From positions 154,345 through 218,344 of the forward strand of contig NZ_BBAI01000001.1 in assembly GCF_001311175.1 (NCBI RefSeq): a DNA stretch of 64,000 bases, written 5' to 3'. Both the position numbers and the translations under genes were made by a program. Of the stretch, positions 55,125 to 64,000 are shown one piece after another. Source of the stretch: Lacticaseibacillus pantheris DSM 15945 = JCM 12539 = NBRC 106106. GTDB taxonomy: Bacteria > Bacillota > Bacilli > Lactobacillales > Lactobacillaceae. Positions within the stretch are counted from its first letter, which is position 1, and each line of letters begins with the position of its first letter. The notes under the pieces are model-generated. The model ran no database searches, was not told the origin of the DNA, and was given only the letters and a program-made list of their open reading frames with translations.

Positions 55125-56395
55125 CTAGGCTGCTGGGGCCTGTTCATCGCCGACGGCCGGTTCGGTGAGCCGCACCCGTACCGCCAGCGTCACCACGACC
55201 AGTATGGCGGCCACCACGGCGTAGGCAATCCATGCGGTGGTTGTGTTAATGAGGTTAGCAATCGTGAGGAAGAGCCCCTGGCCGATGGGCACACCAATCA
55301 TGCTGGCGGTGGTGTCCACGCCGCTCATGGCGGCTAGTTGCGATTCGGGGACGAGGGTCATGGTAATGGCGGACAGCCGCGGGTTGATTTTTGCGATGGT
55401 GTACGCCATGGCAAAGATGGCGAGTAGCATCATCACCACGTTGCTGTGTTGCCAGCTCATAATGCCGCCCAGCGCGGCCATGCACCCCATAGCGAGGGCA
55501 AAGATGGACAGGGTGCGGTAGCGGCGAAAGATATCCTCCATTAGGAGCGAACCCAAAACAATGCCTAGTGAAAACAGGATGTTCACCACCGCCACGGTTG
55601 TGCCAAAGTTACCCAGCCAGAGCGTCCGCCGGTGGAGTAGCGTGAGGTTGATGAGCGCAGTGACGTAACTGGCCAGAATGTTGGCGGGGATGGATAGCAG
55701 GATAATGGATAGTAGGAAGTGGTTACGTTGCAGTAGCTGCCAGACACTCAGGAGCTGGTACGTAGTCGTGGTCGGGGGCCAACGTGTTGCCAGTCGTGAT
55801 CAACTTTGCTCAGGGTTGCATGGGCGTGGTGGAAGACGACGGCGCTGCAGACGAAGGTTGCGGCGTTAATGAGGCCGAAGAGGACGTAGTTGTGGTTGAG
55901 GATGACGATCACGCTCGCACCCACGGCCTGGAAAATCATTTGGACGGTTTCCGTTGCGGCTGTATTGAAGCCAAAGGCACTATTCAGGGCGGTCGTGGGC
56001 ACCAGACGCTTAAATAGGGGGATGGTGAGCCCGTTACCGTATTGCCCAATGGTGTCAGAAACGATGTTAATAAGTAGCAGCAGGAGAAACAGGCCCACGG
56101 ATGCCGTGTGGCTAATAGCAACTGCTAGTAGCACGAAGAGGGCGGCCTGAGTATAGCGTACGCGCATAATCCACCCGACTTTGCGTGGGGTGTTGTCAGC
56201 CCAGTAGCCGGTGATGATACCCAGGAGGGTGGGCACCAATCCGGCCATTGACGCCAAGGACACTGCCAAGCTGCTGAACGGCAGGCTCGCCGCGTAAATA
56301 ATAAAGACAATGTTGTACAGACTGTCACCGATACTACTGAGTACGGTAGCGTTGGTGATGGTGCGGAAACCTCGGTTGGTTCGGTATTCGTGCAT
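55125..56395 (-). CDS. MFS transporter, one frameshift
   Basis: A 12-helix MFS protein of about 420 aa. It begins MHEYRTNRGFRTITNATVLSSIGDSLYNIVF, with the loop motif GYWADNTPRK (motif A). The frame breaks at about 55770 near a Pro/Arg-rich artefactual tail and resumes with QLLQRNHFLLSIILLSIPAN, ending GDEQAPAA. I choose ATG 56395 because GGAAGG lies 8 bases before it. It is divergent from the Rgg-type gene, a common regulator-target arrangement. The substrate is unknown. Confidence 0.82.
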
Positions 56396-56489
56396 GGCAG
56401 TCACCTTCCTTTGCTTGTACCCACATTATCGGTGGAGTACAGTGAGGATGCGCGATAATTATACTATTCGAAAAAAAGAGGTGGCGGGA

Positions 56490-57501
56490 GTGGAAAACGG
56501 TGAACTGTTTCGGGCGATGCGGCGCAACCACCGCATTACGTTGGCACAGGTTGCGGATGAGCAAAACTCAGTGGCAACCATTAGTAAGTTTGAGCGGGGA
56601 ATAAGCGACATTGGTTTGTCACGGTTTTTACACTTGTTGAATCGGATTGATACCTCAATGGAAGAATTTTTATTCCGTAAGGCGTTAGCAGACGGCCATG
56701 CAGTGATGAATCCGCGCGGTGAGCATGATTTTAATAGCCAGATTGACGTCAACTTCGAGCACCGGGTGTCAGAATTGGGCGATATGACTACGCGTGAGGT
56801 GACGGATGACGAAATCGCCACGTTACAAGCGGAGATTGAGTTGTGGGAACACCCACTTGACCATACACCGACCCACCGGGAACGCTTTTCCGCACTGGTG
56901 TTACGCTTCTACGAGTTGACGCTGTTGGCCAATCGGCGCCATTACCAGCAGGGCAGGCATCCGGATCAAGTGGGACTGGGACGATTGAGCGGCGAACTAA
57001 ACGACTTGGTGCGGCCATTTGTTAGTTATCTGCGGCATGTCGAGCGGTGGGGCTACTTTGAGTTATATTTTTTTTGGCTTGTTACATACGGGGATTGATA
57101 ACGAGACGGAGCATGAGTTACTACCACTTGCACTTAAACGTTCGCGGATGGACAAGGGGTTTAACTCTGTTTCAACAATGCGCTTTTGGATGTTGTTCGG
57201 AGCGTTTACCGATTTTATTAACGCCCGGCAGTTTCAGTGGGCGCGGGAAGCGCTGGACCGTGCGGAACAGGATTTACAAACTGAACACAACCTGAACATG
57301 GCCAACCTGTTGCTATTTTGCCGGGGTTGGTACCGCATCATCCATGATGACGTGGATGCAGGGACAAAGCTTTGTCAGCAGGCTATTAGTATTGAGCACA
57401 TCCTCAAGCAGGACAATCAGGGTGTAGGTGATCTGGCTAACGTACTGCCGTATGTTTTGGCTAACCGTGATAATCCGGGTAGCGGCGCCTACTTTATGTA
57501 G
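56490..57501 (+). CDS. Rgg/MutR-type transcriptional regulator, one frameshift
   Basis: A regulator of about 336 aa: N-terminal XRE HTH (NGELFRAMRRNHRITLAQVADEQNSVATISKFERG) and a long all-helical C-terminal domain typical of Rgg proteins, which in streptococci sense short peptides. The frame breaks in T8 (57066-57073), and one fewer T restores YELYFFGLLHTGIDNETEHELL. The GTG start at 56490 has GAGGTGG just before. It is divergent from an MFS gene, a plausible target. No obvious pheromone ORF was found beside it. Confidence 0.85.
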
Positions 57502-57555
57502 TAATGACGAGTAAAAAAAATAATTGGGGCTGTAAAAAGGCGGTTAGCTCCCGAT

Positions 57556-57614
57556 ATACAAGACGCATCAGTGGAAATCCCGAACTTAGGATTTCTGCTG
57601 ATGCCGTCTCGTAT
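57556..57614. repeat. Long imperfect inverted repeat
   Basis: ATACAAGACGCATCAGTGG plus AAATCC pairs with GGATTT plus CTGCTGATGCCGTCTCGTAT over about 25 positions with few mismatches; the loop is only 8 bases. The T-tract is weak. It lies between the Rgg gene and a Noc-like site and could be the Rgg terminator or a mobile-repeat relic. Confidence 0.5.
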
Positions 57615-57694
57615 GTTATGGAGCTGCCTTTTGGCGCGCGACCACGATTTATCGTTCGTGTGCTAAAGGCTTCTGTCACAATCCCGTTGGCAAT

Positions 57695-57710
57695 TATTTC
57701 CCGGGAAATA
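57695..57710. promoter_or_regulatory. Noc-binding-site-like palindrome 8
   Basis: A perfect TATTTCCCGGGAAATA in the convergent gap, 6 bases beyond the end of the DUF915 gene. Confidence 0.75.
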
Positions 57711-57715
57711 CCTCA

Positions 57716-58555
57716 TTAGGATTCGTGCCACAGGAACCGCATGGCGGCATCCATCACCCGGTGGTTACGCCGAATAATCAGGTGGTGGCTAGCATCGTGA
57801 CCATACACGGTCATCTCGCGGTAACTACTGAACCGTGGACCCATGGCTGGCCACAGCGCCTCGCTGGAGACATTCGCTACTTTGCCATCACTATTCGTCC
57901 CGTGCCAGTGACTGTCACCCATGATGTTCAGAACGTGCACGCCATCTGGGAAGAACTGGGCGTTGCGGACCAACTCACGGTACTCAGGGTGCTTGATAAG
58001 GGGCTTACCGTTACTGAGGATACGGTTCGCGTGTGGGAAGTCGTCCCGACGGTAAGCACCGTCGTAGGGGCCCGCAACCAGAACCGCCCGCCGCAGTTGG
58101 AGCGGTTGGCTGTGGCTATACGCCGTTAGTAGGTCGAGCGTACCCCGCGAATGGGCGATGGCGTCAAAGCTGTGTACATGGTACCGGTTGCGTAGCTGAT
58201 CGAGTAAGTGGTTGAGCCACGTAGCGTTACGGTCCCATGACGCACGATTGTTGGCGAAAACGACCTTGATGAGCGGGTGGCTCATGGTACGGGTCCAGTC
58301 GCCGTAATAATTAATGCGCTCACCGTTAATTACGGCGGTCAGGGCGTACTGTGCTTTGTGTTTCTGTTCGGCCAGGTCGATGAAGTGATCATATGTGCGT
58401 TCGCCCGCGTGGAAGCCATGGATGAGGAGTGTTGGCCGGTGGTAGCCGCTATCTGTGCTAGCTTCAGTTGAGTTGGTATGTTGTTGGCCCCCGGCACCCA
58501 GAATGAGGACAAAGGCAATTAAGGGTAATATGAGCATCAGTTTCCTCTTCATCAT
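57716..58555 (-). CDS. DUF915 alpha/beta hydrolase, secreted
   Basis: A 279-aa protein with an N-terminal signal peptide or anchor (KLMLILPLIAFVLILGAGG). DUF915 features: TLLIHGFHAGERTYDHF, FDAIAHSRGTLDLL as nucleophile elbow (AHSRG instead of the usual GHSxG), HVLNIMGDSHWHGTNSDGKV and GHDASHHLII at the histidine. GGAGAGGAG lies before the ATG. Related to the gene at 32583-33479. The substrate is unknown. Confidence 0.85.
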   Translation of the reverse strand: MMKRKLMLILPLIAFVLILGAGGQQHTNSTEASTDSGYHRPTLLIHGFHAGERTYDHFIDLAEQKHKAQYALTAVINGERINYYGDWTRTMSHPLIKVVFANNRASWDRNATWLNHLLDQLRNRYHVHSFDAIAHSRGTLDLLTAYSHSQPLQLRRAVLVAGPYDGAYRRDDFPHANRILSNGKPLIKHPEYRELVRNAQFFPDGVHVLNIMGDSHWHGTNSDGKVANVSSEALWPAMGPRFSSYREMTVYGHDASHHLIIRRNHRVMDAAMRFLWHES

Positions 58556-59026
58556 TCGCGACTCCTCTCCTAGGCTTAATAACTAACCCCAGTTTAACGG
58601 TAAATGTAGATGTCGGCTCGGGCGATGGACTGAAATTATCGAAATCCTACAGTAGATTAATAAATCTCAGAATAGGGTAGCGGTCAACGGACTACTGTTA
58701 TTTGGTTGGCGGTACGTAGTAAATGGGCGCAGCCCTCAACAAACTAGTTGGTTGTGGCCTGTCATGCGCTTTGTTATTCTATATTTATGTATAACAAGCA
58801 TACTTAAATTGACTTTCATCAAAGAGTTTAATTGCTGATAATCGGACAATGGTCTGGAGCTGGTTATCTTTTTACACATAGCAGTAGGAGTTAATGACCA
58901 ATTTTGCCTCATGTGCGGCTTAAACCACATGGGCCGAAATAGTGGGTTGCGCGTGAATTTTACGTGACTAAAATGGGACAATGTATAGCTCGAAAATTAC
59001 TGAAAGTACCTGGGGAGATTTTGTAA
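58556..59026. other. AT-rich intergenic region before MMPL gene
   Basis: No gene seen. It contains small dyads (CATGTG ... CACATG at about 58911-58930) and several A/T-rich blocks that could be promoters, but no pair with clear spacing. GGGGAG lies just before the ATG at 59027. Confidence 0.35.
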
Positions 59027-62000
59027 ATGAAGAATTTTGCTGAACGTCATGTCGGTGCATTAATCGCATGGATTGTGGTCGTATTGGCGGCGGTATTATT
59101 TATGCCGGATACCTCAGCACTGGTCACAAAGTATGGTCAAACCAAGATTCCGAGCACTGCTCAGAGTCAGATTGCCGATACTTTGCATAACAAGTGGGGG
59201 CATGGCGAAAATAATACTCGTCAAGTGGTCGTAGTCTTTAGCAACGGCAACGATAAGCTAACTACTACGCAGAAGCGGAGCATCAATTCTACTATTGATA
59301 AGCTGCGCGACCACAAGGACCATTACAATATTAAGTCAATGCTATCCGCGCAGGATAACGCTCAGGCTAGGGCACAACTGATTTCCAAGGATAAAACCAC
59401 GGAATTACTACAGTTGAACATGTCCAAGTCTCAGGGTGTCCGTGCGCAGGCAGCGGCCGTTAACAAGGCGGCCAAGACTGCGGGTGTGAAAACCTACGTC
59501 ACGGGTAGCGACATTCTGAATGATAACTTCCAGAAGTCGACTGAAGACGGACTCAAGAAGACCGAAGTAATAGCGGCCATCTTCATCTTTGTGGTGTTGG
59601 TGCTGGTATTCCGTTCGCCAATCGTGCCGCTAGTTTCCTTGGGTACTGTGGGCGTGGCCATGCTGGCTTCTTTGAGCGTGGTCATGAACCTGGTCAAGTA
59701 CCTAGGCTTCCCGCTGTCGTCATTCACGCAGGTGTTTATGGTCGTCGTCCTCTTTGGGGTAGGTACTGACTACAACATTCTGATGTACGATCAGTTTAAG
59801 GAGGAACTATCCGGGGGACTGTCGGCGATTGACGCTACCCGTAAAGCGCGGCGGATTGCCGGGCACACCATCCTCTTCAGTGGATCGTCCATCTTGATTG
59901 GGTTCACCGCGCTCGCACTGGCTAAGTTCTCCATTTACCAGTCCGCTGTCGGTGTGGCCGTGGGTGTTGCGGTGCTGCTAGCGGTTCTCCTGACTTTGAA
60001 CCCGTTCTTCATGGCAACCATGGGCAAAAAGATGTTCTGGCCAACCAAGAACTTTGATGGTGGGAGTCGGAGCAAGCTTTGGAACTTCCTGTCCAAAAAT
60101 GCGGTGTTACGGCCAATCCTAGGTATCCTGCTGGTTGGTTTGGTGTCGTTACCATTCCTATTCACCTACAACAACAACCTGAATTACGACACGTTGGCCG
60201 AACTAAGCGACAGTTTACCGGCCAAGAAGGGTTTCTTTGTGGTTCAGGATCACTTCTCCAAGGGTACGGCTGAGCCTTCAACGTTGTACATCACGGATGG
60301 CAACAAGAAGCTCGACCAGGAGAAGTACCTCAAGATTATTGACCGCGTGACGCGGAAAATTCAGGACAAAGACGGCGTGAAAACCGTTGCGTCGGCCACC
60401 CAACCAGGTGGGTCGAAGGTCAGCGCTTTGTACGCCAAGAACCAGTTGAAGACCGTGACTAAGGGTTCCAAGCAGGTCAATAAGGGCTTGGGTACCATCA
60501 ACAGCGGCCTGCTCTCCGCCAAAAACCAGATTGCGGCTAGCAACATGCAGTCCGGTCTGGACGGGGTTACGCAACTGATTGCCGGAACCAACAAGTTAAT
60601 CGACGGCAGCAACACTTTGCAAAGTGGGACCAAGTCGCTGGCTAGCGGTGCTACCACACTCTCCAGTGGGGCCAATAGCTTAGCCAGTGGCGCCCAGACG
60701 GTTAATAGTGGGACCCAGACCCTGGCCAGCGGCGCGTCGTCGCTGTCGAGTGGTGCCAGCAACTTAGCCAGTGGGGCGAACACCGTGAATAACGGTGTGG
60801 GTCAAATTAACTCGCAGTTGGCACAGAGTGCTTCCAGTATGAGCCAGTTAGCCACCGCACAAACCCAGATTGGTGAGCTCGCCAACCAGATGAACAGCGT
60901 GAAGTCCGAACTGGCTGGGGCGTCAAGTTTAGTGAGCGAGGCCCAGCAGTTGCAGCCAGCCATTGAGGCGCTGTCCACTTACCGATCACAAATTGATGGG
61001 TTGATGCAAGAGCTCAACGGTATGGGCGATTTGAGCACTACCGTTAGCTCCGTCAAGACCAGTTTGACGGGCGTGGCGGGTAACGACTTCAAGTCCGAGA
61101 TGGCTAACGCGCAGATGATTTCCGCGGCGCAAAGCATCATTGACGACGATACCGCTTCGGCAGCATCCAAAGCCGCTGCTGAGAAGATTAAGGCGGCCGC
61201 TACGACCAGCAACACTAATTTATCGAGTAACTTGAGTACCTTGCAAGGCGTCAGCCAGCAGTTCGGTTCGCTGTCGATGCCAACGGCTGATCAAATCGAC
61301 GCCATCAAGACCATCGCGGCCAAGATGCCTAGCGAAGAGCAGCTGAACTCGTTACAATCCGAGATGGCGCAGCTACCAAGTATGCTGAAGGACGCCAATG
61401 CTTTAATGGACTCCGCTTCTGGCCTAACCGCTATGTCGGGTAAGCTGGGTCAACTGACGTCTTCCATCAGCCAGTTACAGGCTGCCTTGAAGCAGCTGCA
61501 AGCAGGTACCAATAGCCTGGCTTCCGGTGCCACCACCCTCGCAAACGGTGCGTCATCGCTGACTACCGGCGCGAACACGTTGGCAGCTGGTACGGGCACG
61601 CTGGCCAGTGGCGCTACGACTTTGGCTAGTGGTACGACCACGCTGGCTAATGGCGCAACCACGCTGAACAACAGCGTTCCGGCACTGACGAGCGGCTTGT
61701 TGCAGGTTAACTCCGGTCAGAAGACCATGTACACGAGCCTCCAGGGCGTTGTGGGTCAGATGCAGCAGTTGCAAAGTGGCCTGGGTAGCGCAAGCGACGG
61801 GTTGAACACCATCAGTAAGGGTGTTGCCCAGTCGAACAGCTACCTGATGGGCTTACGGCAGTCTGCGGCGGCGGACGAGTTCTACATTCCAACCAAGACT
61901 TTGCACAGTTCAACGTTCAAGCCGGCTATCAAGCAGTACATGTCGTCCGACAAGCACACGACACGGATGACCATCGTGCTCGGCTACAACCCTAGTTCCG

Positions 62001-62674
62001 CGAAGGCGATGACTGAGGTCAAAGCCATCCAGAAGGAAGTTCAGAATGAGCTTAAGGGCACGGATCTCGACGGTGCAACCGTTGCGATTGGCGGGCAGAC
62101 GGCCACCACGGCGGACACCCACGATATTGCGTCCGAAGACTTTATCCGGACTGCAGTCATCATGCTTGTTGGTATCGGCTTGGCACTGATGTTCATCACC
62201 CGTTCGATTCTCCAGCCAGTTTACATTCTGGGCACGCTGATTCTGGCGTACTTCACTTCCCTCAGCATCACGCGTTGGGTCAGTGGGGCGTTCCTGGGTG
62301 AAAAGATGCTGACGTGGAACACGCCGTTCTTCGCCTTCGTTATGCTCATTGCTCTGGGTGTTGACTACAGTATCTTTCTGATGATGAAGTATCGTGAATT
62401 CGGCGATAATGGGGGACGGCCGAGCGTGAACATTGTACGGGCCTCAGGTGTGATTGGTGCCGTGGTTATCTCGGCAGCCATTATCCTGGGTGGTACGTTC
62501 GCCGCACTGATGCCGTCTGGCGTGCTGACTTTGATTCAGGTCGCACTGGCGGTTATCATTGGGCTGATTATCCTGGTACTCATTATTCCAATTCTGATTC
62601 CGGCGGCCATTCACTTAACTTACGATCGCAGTAAGTTAACGGATGACGACGAGGATGACGAGAACCGCAACTAA
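59027..62674 (+). CDS. MMPL/RND-type membrane transporter with long coiled repeat domain, 1215 aa
   Basis: A very large, intact transporter. N-terminal helix (VGALIAWIVVVLAAVLFMP), an outside loop, then MMPL helices with VVVLFGVGTDYNILMYDQFKEEL, the proton-relay segment. A central extracellular region (about residues 440-960) contains two blocks of heptads of the form LASGATT-LSSGANS (nt 60604-60798 and 61498-61677) plus helical stretches. The second helix bundle has LIALGVDYSIFLMMKYREF. Similar proteins (YdgH/YdfJ, YhgE-like repeats) are exporters of lipids or drugs. A one-helix protein follows 166 bases later. Confidence 0.9.
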   Translation: MKNFAERHVGALIAWIVVVLAAVLFMPDTSALVTKYGQTKIPSTAQSQIADTLHNKWGHGENNTRQVVVVFSNGNDKLTTTQKRSINSTIDKLRDHKDHYNIKSMLSAQDNAQARAQLISKDKTTELLQLNMSKSQGVRAQAAAVNKAAKTAGVKTYVTGSDILNDNFQKSTEDGLKKTEVIAAIFIFVVLVLVFRSPIVPLVSLGTVGVAMLASLSVVMNLVKYLGFPLSSFTQVFMVVVLFGVGTDYNILMYDQFKEELSGGLSAIDATRKARRIAGHTILFSGSSILIGFTALALAKFSIYQSAVGVAVGVAVLLAVLLTLNPFFMATMGKKMFWPTKNFDGGSRSKLWNFLSKNAVLRPILGILLVGLVSLPFLFTYNNNLNYDTLAELSDSLPAKKGFFVVQDHFSKGTAEPSTLYITDGNKKLDQEKYLKIIDRVTRKIQDKDGVKTVASATQPGGSKVSALYAKNQLKTVTKGSKQVNKGLGTINSGLLSAKNQIAASNMQSGLDGVTQLIAGTNKLIDGSNTLQSGTKSLASGATTLSSGANSLASGAQTVNSGTQTLASGASSLSSGASNLASGANTVNNGVGQINSQLAQSASSMSQLATAQTQIGELANQMNSVKSELAGASSLVSEAQQLQPAIEALSTYRSQIDGLMQELNGMGDLSTTVSSVKTSLTGVAGNDFKSEMANAQMISAAQSIIDDDTASAASKAAAEKIKAAATTSNTNLSSNLSTLQGVSQQFGSLSMPTADQIDAIKTIAAKMPSEEQLNSLQSEMAQLPSMLKDANALMDSASGLTAMSGKLGQLTSSISQLQAALKQLQAGTNSLASGATTLANGASSLTTGANTLAAGTGTLASGATTLASGTTTLANGATTLNNSVPALTSGLLQVNSGQKTMYTSLQGVVGQMQQLQSGLGSASDGLNTISKGVAQSNSYLMGLRQSAAADEFYIPTKTLHSSTFKPAIKQYMSSDKHTTRMTIVLGYNPSSAKAMTEVKAIQKEVQNELKGTDLDGATVAIGGQTATTADTHDIASEDFIRTAVIMLVGIGLALMFITRSILQPVYILGTLILAYFTSLSITRWVSGAFLGEKMLTWNTPFFAFVMLIALGVDYSIFLMMKYREFGDNGGRPSVNIVRASGVIGAVVISAAIILGGTFAALMPSGVLTLIQVALAVIIGLIILVLIIPILIPAAIHLTYDRSKLTDDDEDDENRN

Positions 62675-62692
62675 AATATCATGTTGATGCGA

Positions 62693-62737
62693 ACGACCGC
62701 CAATGCAGTGCAAAGCTGCGTTGGCGGTCGTTTTGTT
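62693..62737 (+). terminator. Terminator after MMPL gene
   Basis: ACGACCGCCAATGCAG / CTGCGTTGGCGGTCGT with TTTTGTT. Confidence 0.88.
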
Positions 62738-62800
62738 GTGCAATTATAAAGTATCCGTGTGGATTGTCACGCGGGTTGGGTGACGCGGGTCGATATCGGG

Positions 62801-62806
62801 TATAAT
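62801..62806 (+). promoter_or_regulatory. -10 box of the gene at 62841
   Basis: TATAAT; a weak TTGGGT lies 19 bases upstream. Confidence 0.45.
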
Positions 62807-62840
62807 ACTGCGTAAGTATGTACAGGAGGTGCTCACAGCG

Positions 62841-63416
62841 ATGGGTAGAATGCAACGTAAACAGGAGCAGCAACGGAGCCGAAGCGTGGGACGCCGCAGT
62901 GGTGTGATTCAAGGGCAGGCCAAGAAGCGGCACCACCCGGGGCGCTGGGTAGCCGCAATTCTGGGCATTATCGTCCTCGTGATTGTGCTGGGAGTCGTCT
63001 TTTTCACACCCCTGAACAACGCGGTACGGACCGCTTCGGGCGGCAACGATACGGTGGCTGATAAGGCCGTGAAGAGTGCTGTGGTCAGCAAGCTGGAGTC
63101 CGCCAAGACGGGTAACAGCACGGTCGATGGCGCAATCGATCAGGTGGAGAGCACCATTAAGGACACCAAGGTATCGGCCGTGATGCAGGCGGCCAAGAGT
63201 GAATCGTCGATGACGTCACTGCTGGAAAGCAAGGGTATGAACAGCACGCAGGCCAGCGCTGCGGCGAACGCAGTGTACAGTACTAGCGCCCTCGACGGGG
63301 TACGGTCTGAGGTGGCCAAGGGTAATTGGTACGGCGTGTACCAGCAAGCCCAGAAGCTATCATCGAGTCAGGGCGTGGATTTGAGTAGTGTGGAGTCAGC
63401 GTTAATGCAACAGTAA
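62841..63416 (+). CDS. Membrane-anchored protein of unknown function, 191 aa
   Basis: A strongly basic N-terminus (QRKQEQQRSRSVGRRSG), one membrane helix (WVAAILGIIVLVIVLGVVFF), then an extracellular Ser/Ala-rich helical domain (SAVMQAAKSESSMTSLLESK). AGGAGGTG lies upstream of the ATG at 62841. Orientation suggests an N-in type II membrane protein. It may act with the MMPL transporter encoded before it; this is inference from proximity only. Confidence 0.7.
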   Translation: MGRMQRKQEQQRSRSVGRRSGVIQGQAKKRHHPGRWVAAILGIIVLVIVLGVVFFTPLNNAVRTASGGNDTVADKAVKSAVVSKLESAKTGNSTVDGAIDQVESTIKDTKVSAVMQAAKSESSMTSLLESKGMNSTQASAAANAVYSTSALDGVRSEVAKGNWYGVYQQAQKLSSSQGVDLSSVESALMQQ

Positions 63417-63426
63417 ATTGAAGTGT

Positions 63427-63457
63427 GGCATCCAACCGTGATGGCTGGGTGCCTTTT
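63427..63457 (+). terminator. Terminator
   Basis: GGCATCCAACC / GGCTGGGTGCC (G-U pairs) followed by TTTTTGA. Confidence 0.82.
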
Positions 63458-63544
63458 TGATATAGATTGGCGGCTCTGGTCGGTGGGAGTGCTGTGAGAT
63501 GCTACGACTTGGTGGACCGTTCCACGGTGACCGCTACTTGTGGC

Positions 63545-63801
63545 TGGTCGTACTGGCGTGGTGGCTCCGGTTGAGCGGCTGGTCCCCGCGACCGGTTACG
63601 TGCCTCACGCTCACGCCCGTGCCGGGCTACCGCGAATTGCCGTAGCCCGAGAAAACCACTCGGTCTAGCCAATTTGATTCTGTAATTCATAACTGCCAAT
63701 ACGTGCTAGCGCACTACTGGCAGTAATTCAAACAGAACTACGGACATGCAGCCGTCGCGGGGACCAGCCGCTCAACCTCCACCACCACGCCAGTACGACC
63801 A
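63545..63801 (-). mobile_element. Non-coding TIR element, copy 2 (inverted)
   Basis: About 257 bp, same family as copy 1 at 48748-49006 but in the opposite orientation. Ends TGGTCGTACTGGCGTGGTGG and CCACCACGCCAGTACGACCA. The internal hairpins are conserved (GGGCTACCGC/GCCGTAGCCC; GCCAATACG...CTACTGGC), with compensating-looking differences. No protein frame. Confidence 0.65.
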
Positions 63802-64000
63802 ACGGCAGATGGTCACCGTTCCGGGTCCAGTCATCTAGGCACTCCAACGGCCATAACCAACATTGCTGATAATTTTATGAACGATTCGACCAACTACTGG
63901 CTCAAATAATGGTCTGTCTCAAAATTAACGCGGCCTAACGCACGAGTTCTGAATTAATGCATCTTAAATTAGGGACCCCATACTATCGGGAACCCGCGGA
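63802..64000. other. Window end, non-coding
   Basis: AT-rich sequence without a recognisable gene or repeat. Confidence 0.4.

Noticed and set aside
60604..61677. Regular short DNA repeats that could be mistaken for CRISPR
   Set aside because: They are in-frame heptad codons (L-A-S-G-A type) within the MMPL gene, vary in sequence and have no spacers.

Overview
The window looks like a chromosome segment of a low-molecular-mass Firmicute, most likely a lactobacillus (Lactobacillaceae) with a fairly high G+C content. Evidence: a WalRKHI-YycJ-HtrA-RlmH block in the usual order, a mannose-class PTS operon followed by DUF956 (ManO), a LacB subunit of the tagatose-6-phosphate pathway, T-box and lysine riboswitches in front of amino-acid and peptide transporters, a PepI-type proline iminopeptidase, an SrtA-type sortase and an HrtRBA heme exporter. 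The species cannot be fixed by eye. No rRNA, tRNA, CRISPR array, prophage or intact insertion sequence is visible.

Layout. 0-5.7 kb: end of lacB, sortase, a split EIIA-like gene behind a candidate 21-codon leader peptide, a LacI regulator and a DHA2-type exporter with an attenuator-like leader. 6-8.7 kb: amino-acid ABC transporter under a lysine riboswitch. 9-12.4 kb: mannose PTS IIAB-IIC-IID plus manO. 12.4-22.9 kb: hydrolase, the essential WalR/WalK cell-wall two-component system with its accessory genes, a DnaA-box cluster, an anion-permease-like gene and rlmH. 23-25.9 kb: AT-richer accessory genes (UPF0158, nucleotidyltransferase, deoxyribosyltransferase-like protein, hydrolase). 26-30 kb: hrtRBA, then a Zur-type metal cluster (small basic protein, Zn-free S14, Fur-family regulator). 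30-40 kb: T-box-controlled peptide-binding lipoprotein, PTS EIIC, HIT protein, isochorismatase-like hydrolase, TetM-like GTPase, GNAT, PepI. 40-51 kb: GGDEF and EAL proteins (c-di-GMP synthesis and breakdown), EamA, UDG-like, second anion permease, BrnQ with T-box, DegV. 51-64 kb: deformylase-like protein, three MFS exporters, an Rgg-type regulator, a DUF915 hydrolase and a 1215-aa MMPL transporter.

The most striking hidden signal is not a gene. A 16-bp palindrome, TATTTCCCGGGAAATA, occurs eight times, always intergenic or touching a gene end, about every 8 kb. Its core is the known Bacillus subtilis Noc-binding sequence (ATTTCCCGGGAAAT). With three parS-like sites (TGTTTCACGTGAAACA family) and a cluster of five same-orientation DnaA boxes, this suggests an origin-proximal region dense in chromosome-organisation sites. 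A second notable item is a ~260-bp element with terminal inverted repeats present in two inverted copies (48.75 and 63.55 kb).

Caution: about 21 of some 60 genes, including essential walK and conserved rlmH, carry single-base frameshifts. Many sit in runs of 7-8 T or A and would be repaired by removing one base. These look like consensus sequencing errors, so split genes are annotated here as single genes with a noted frameshift rather than as true pseudogenes.
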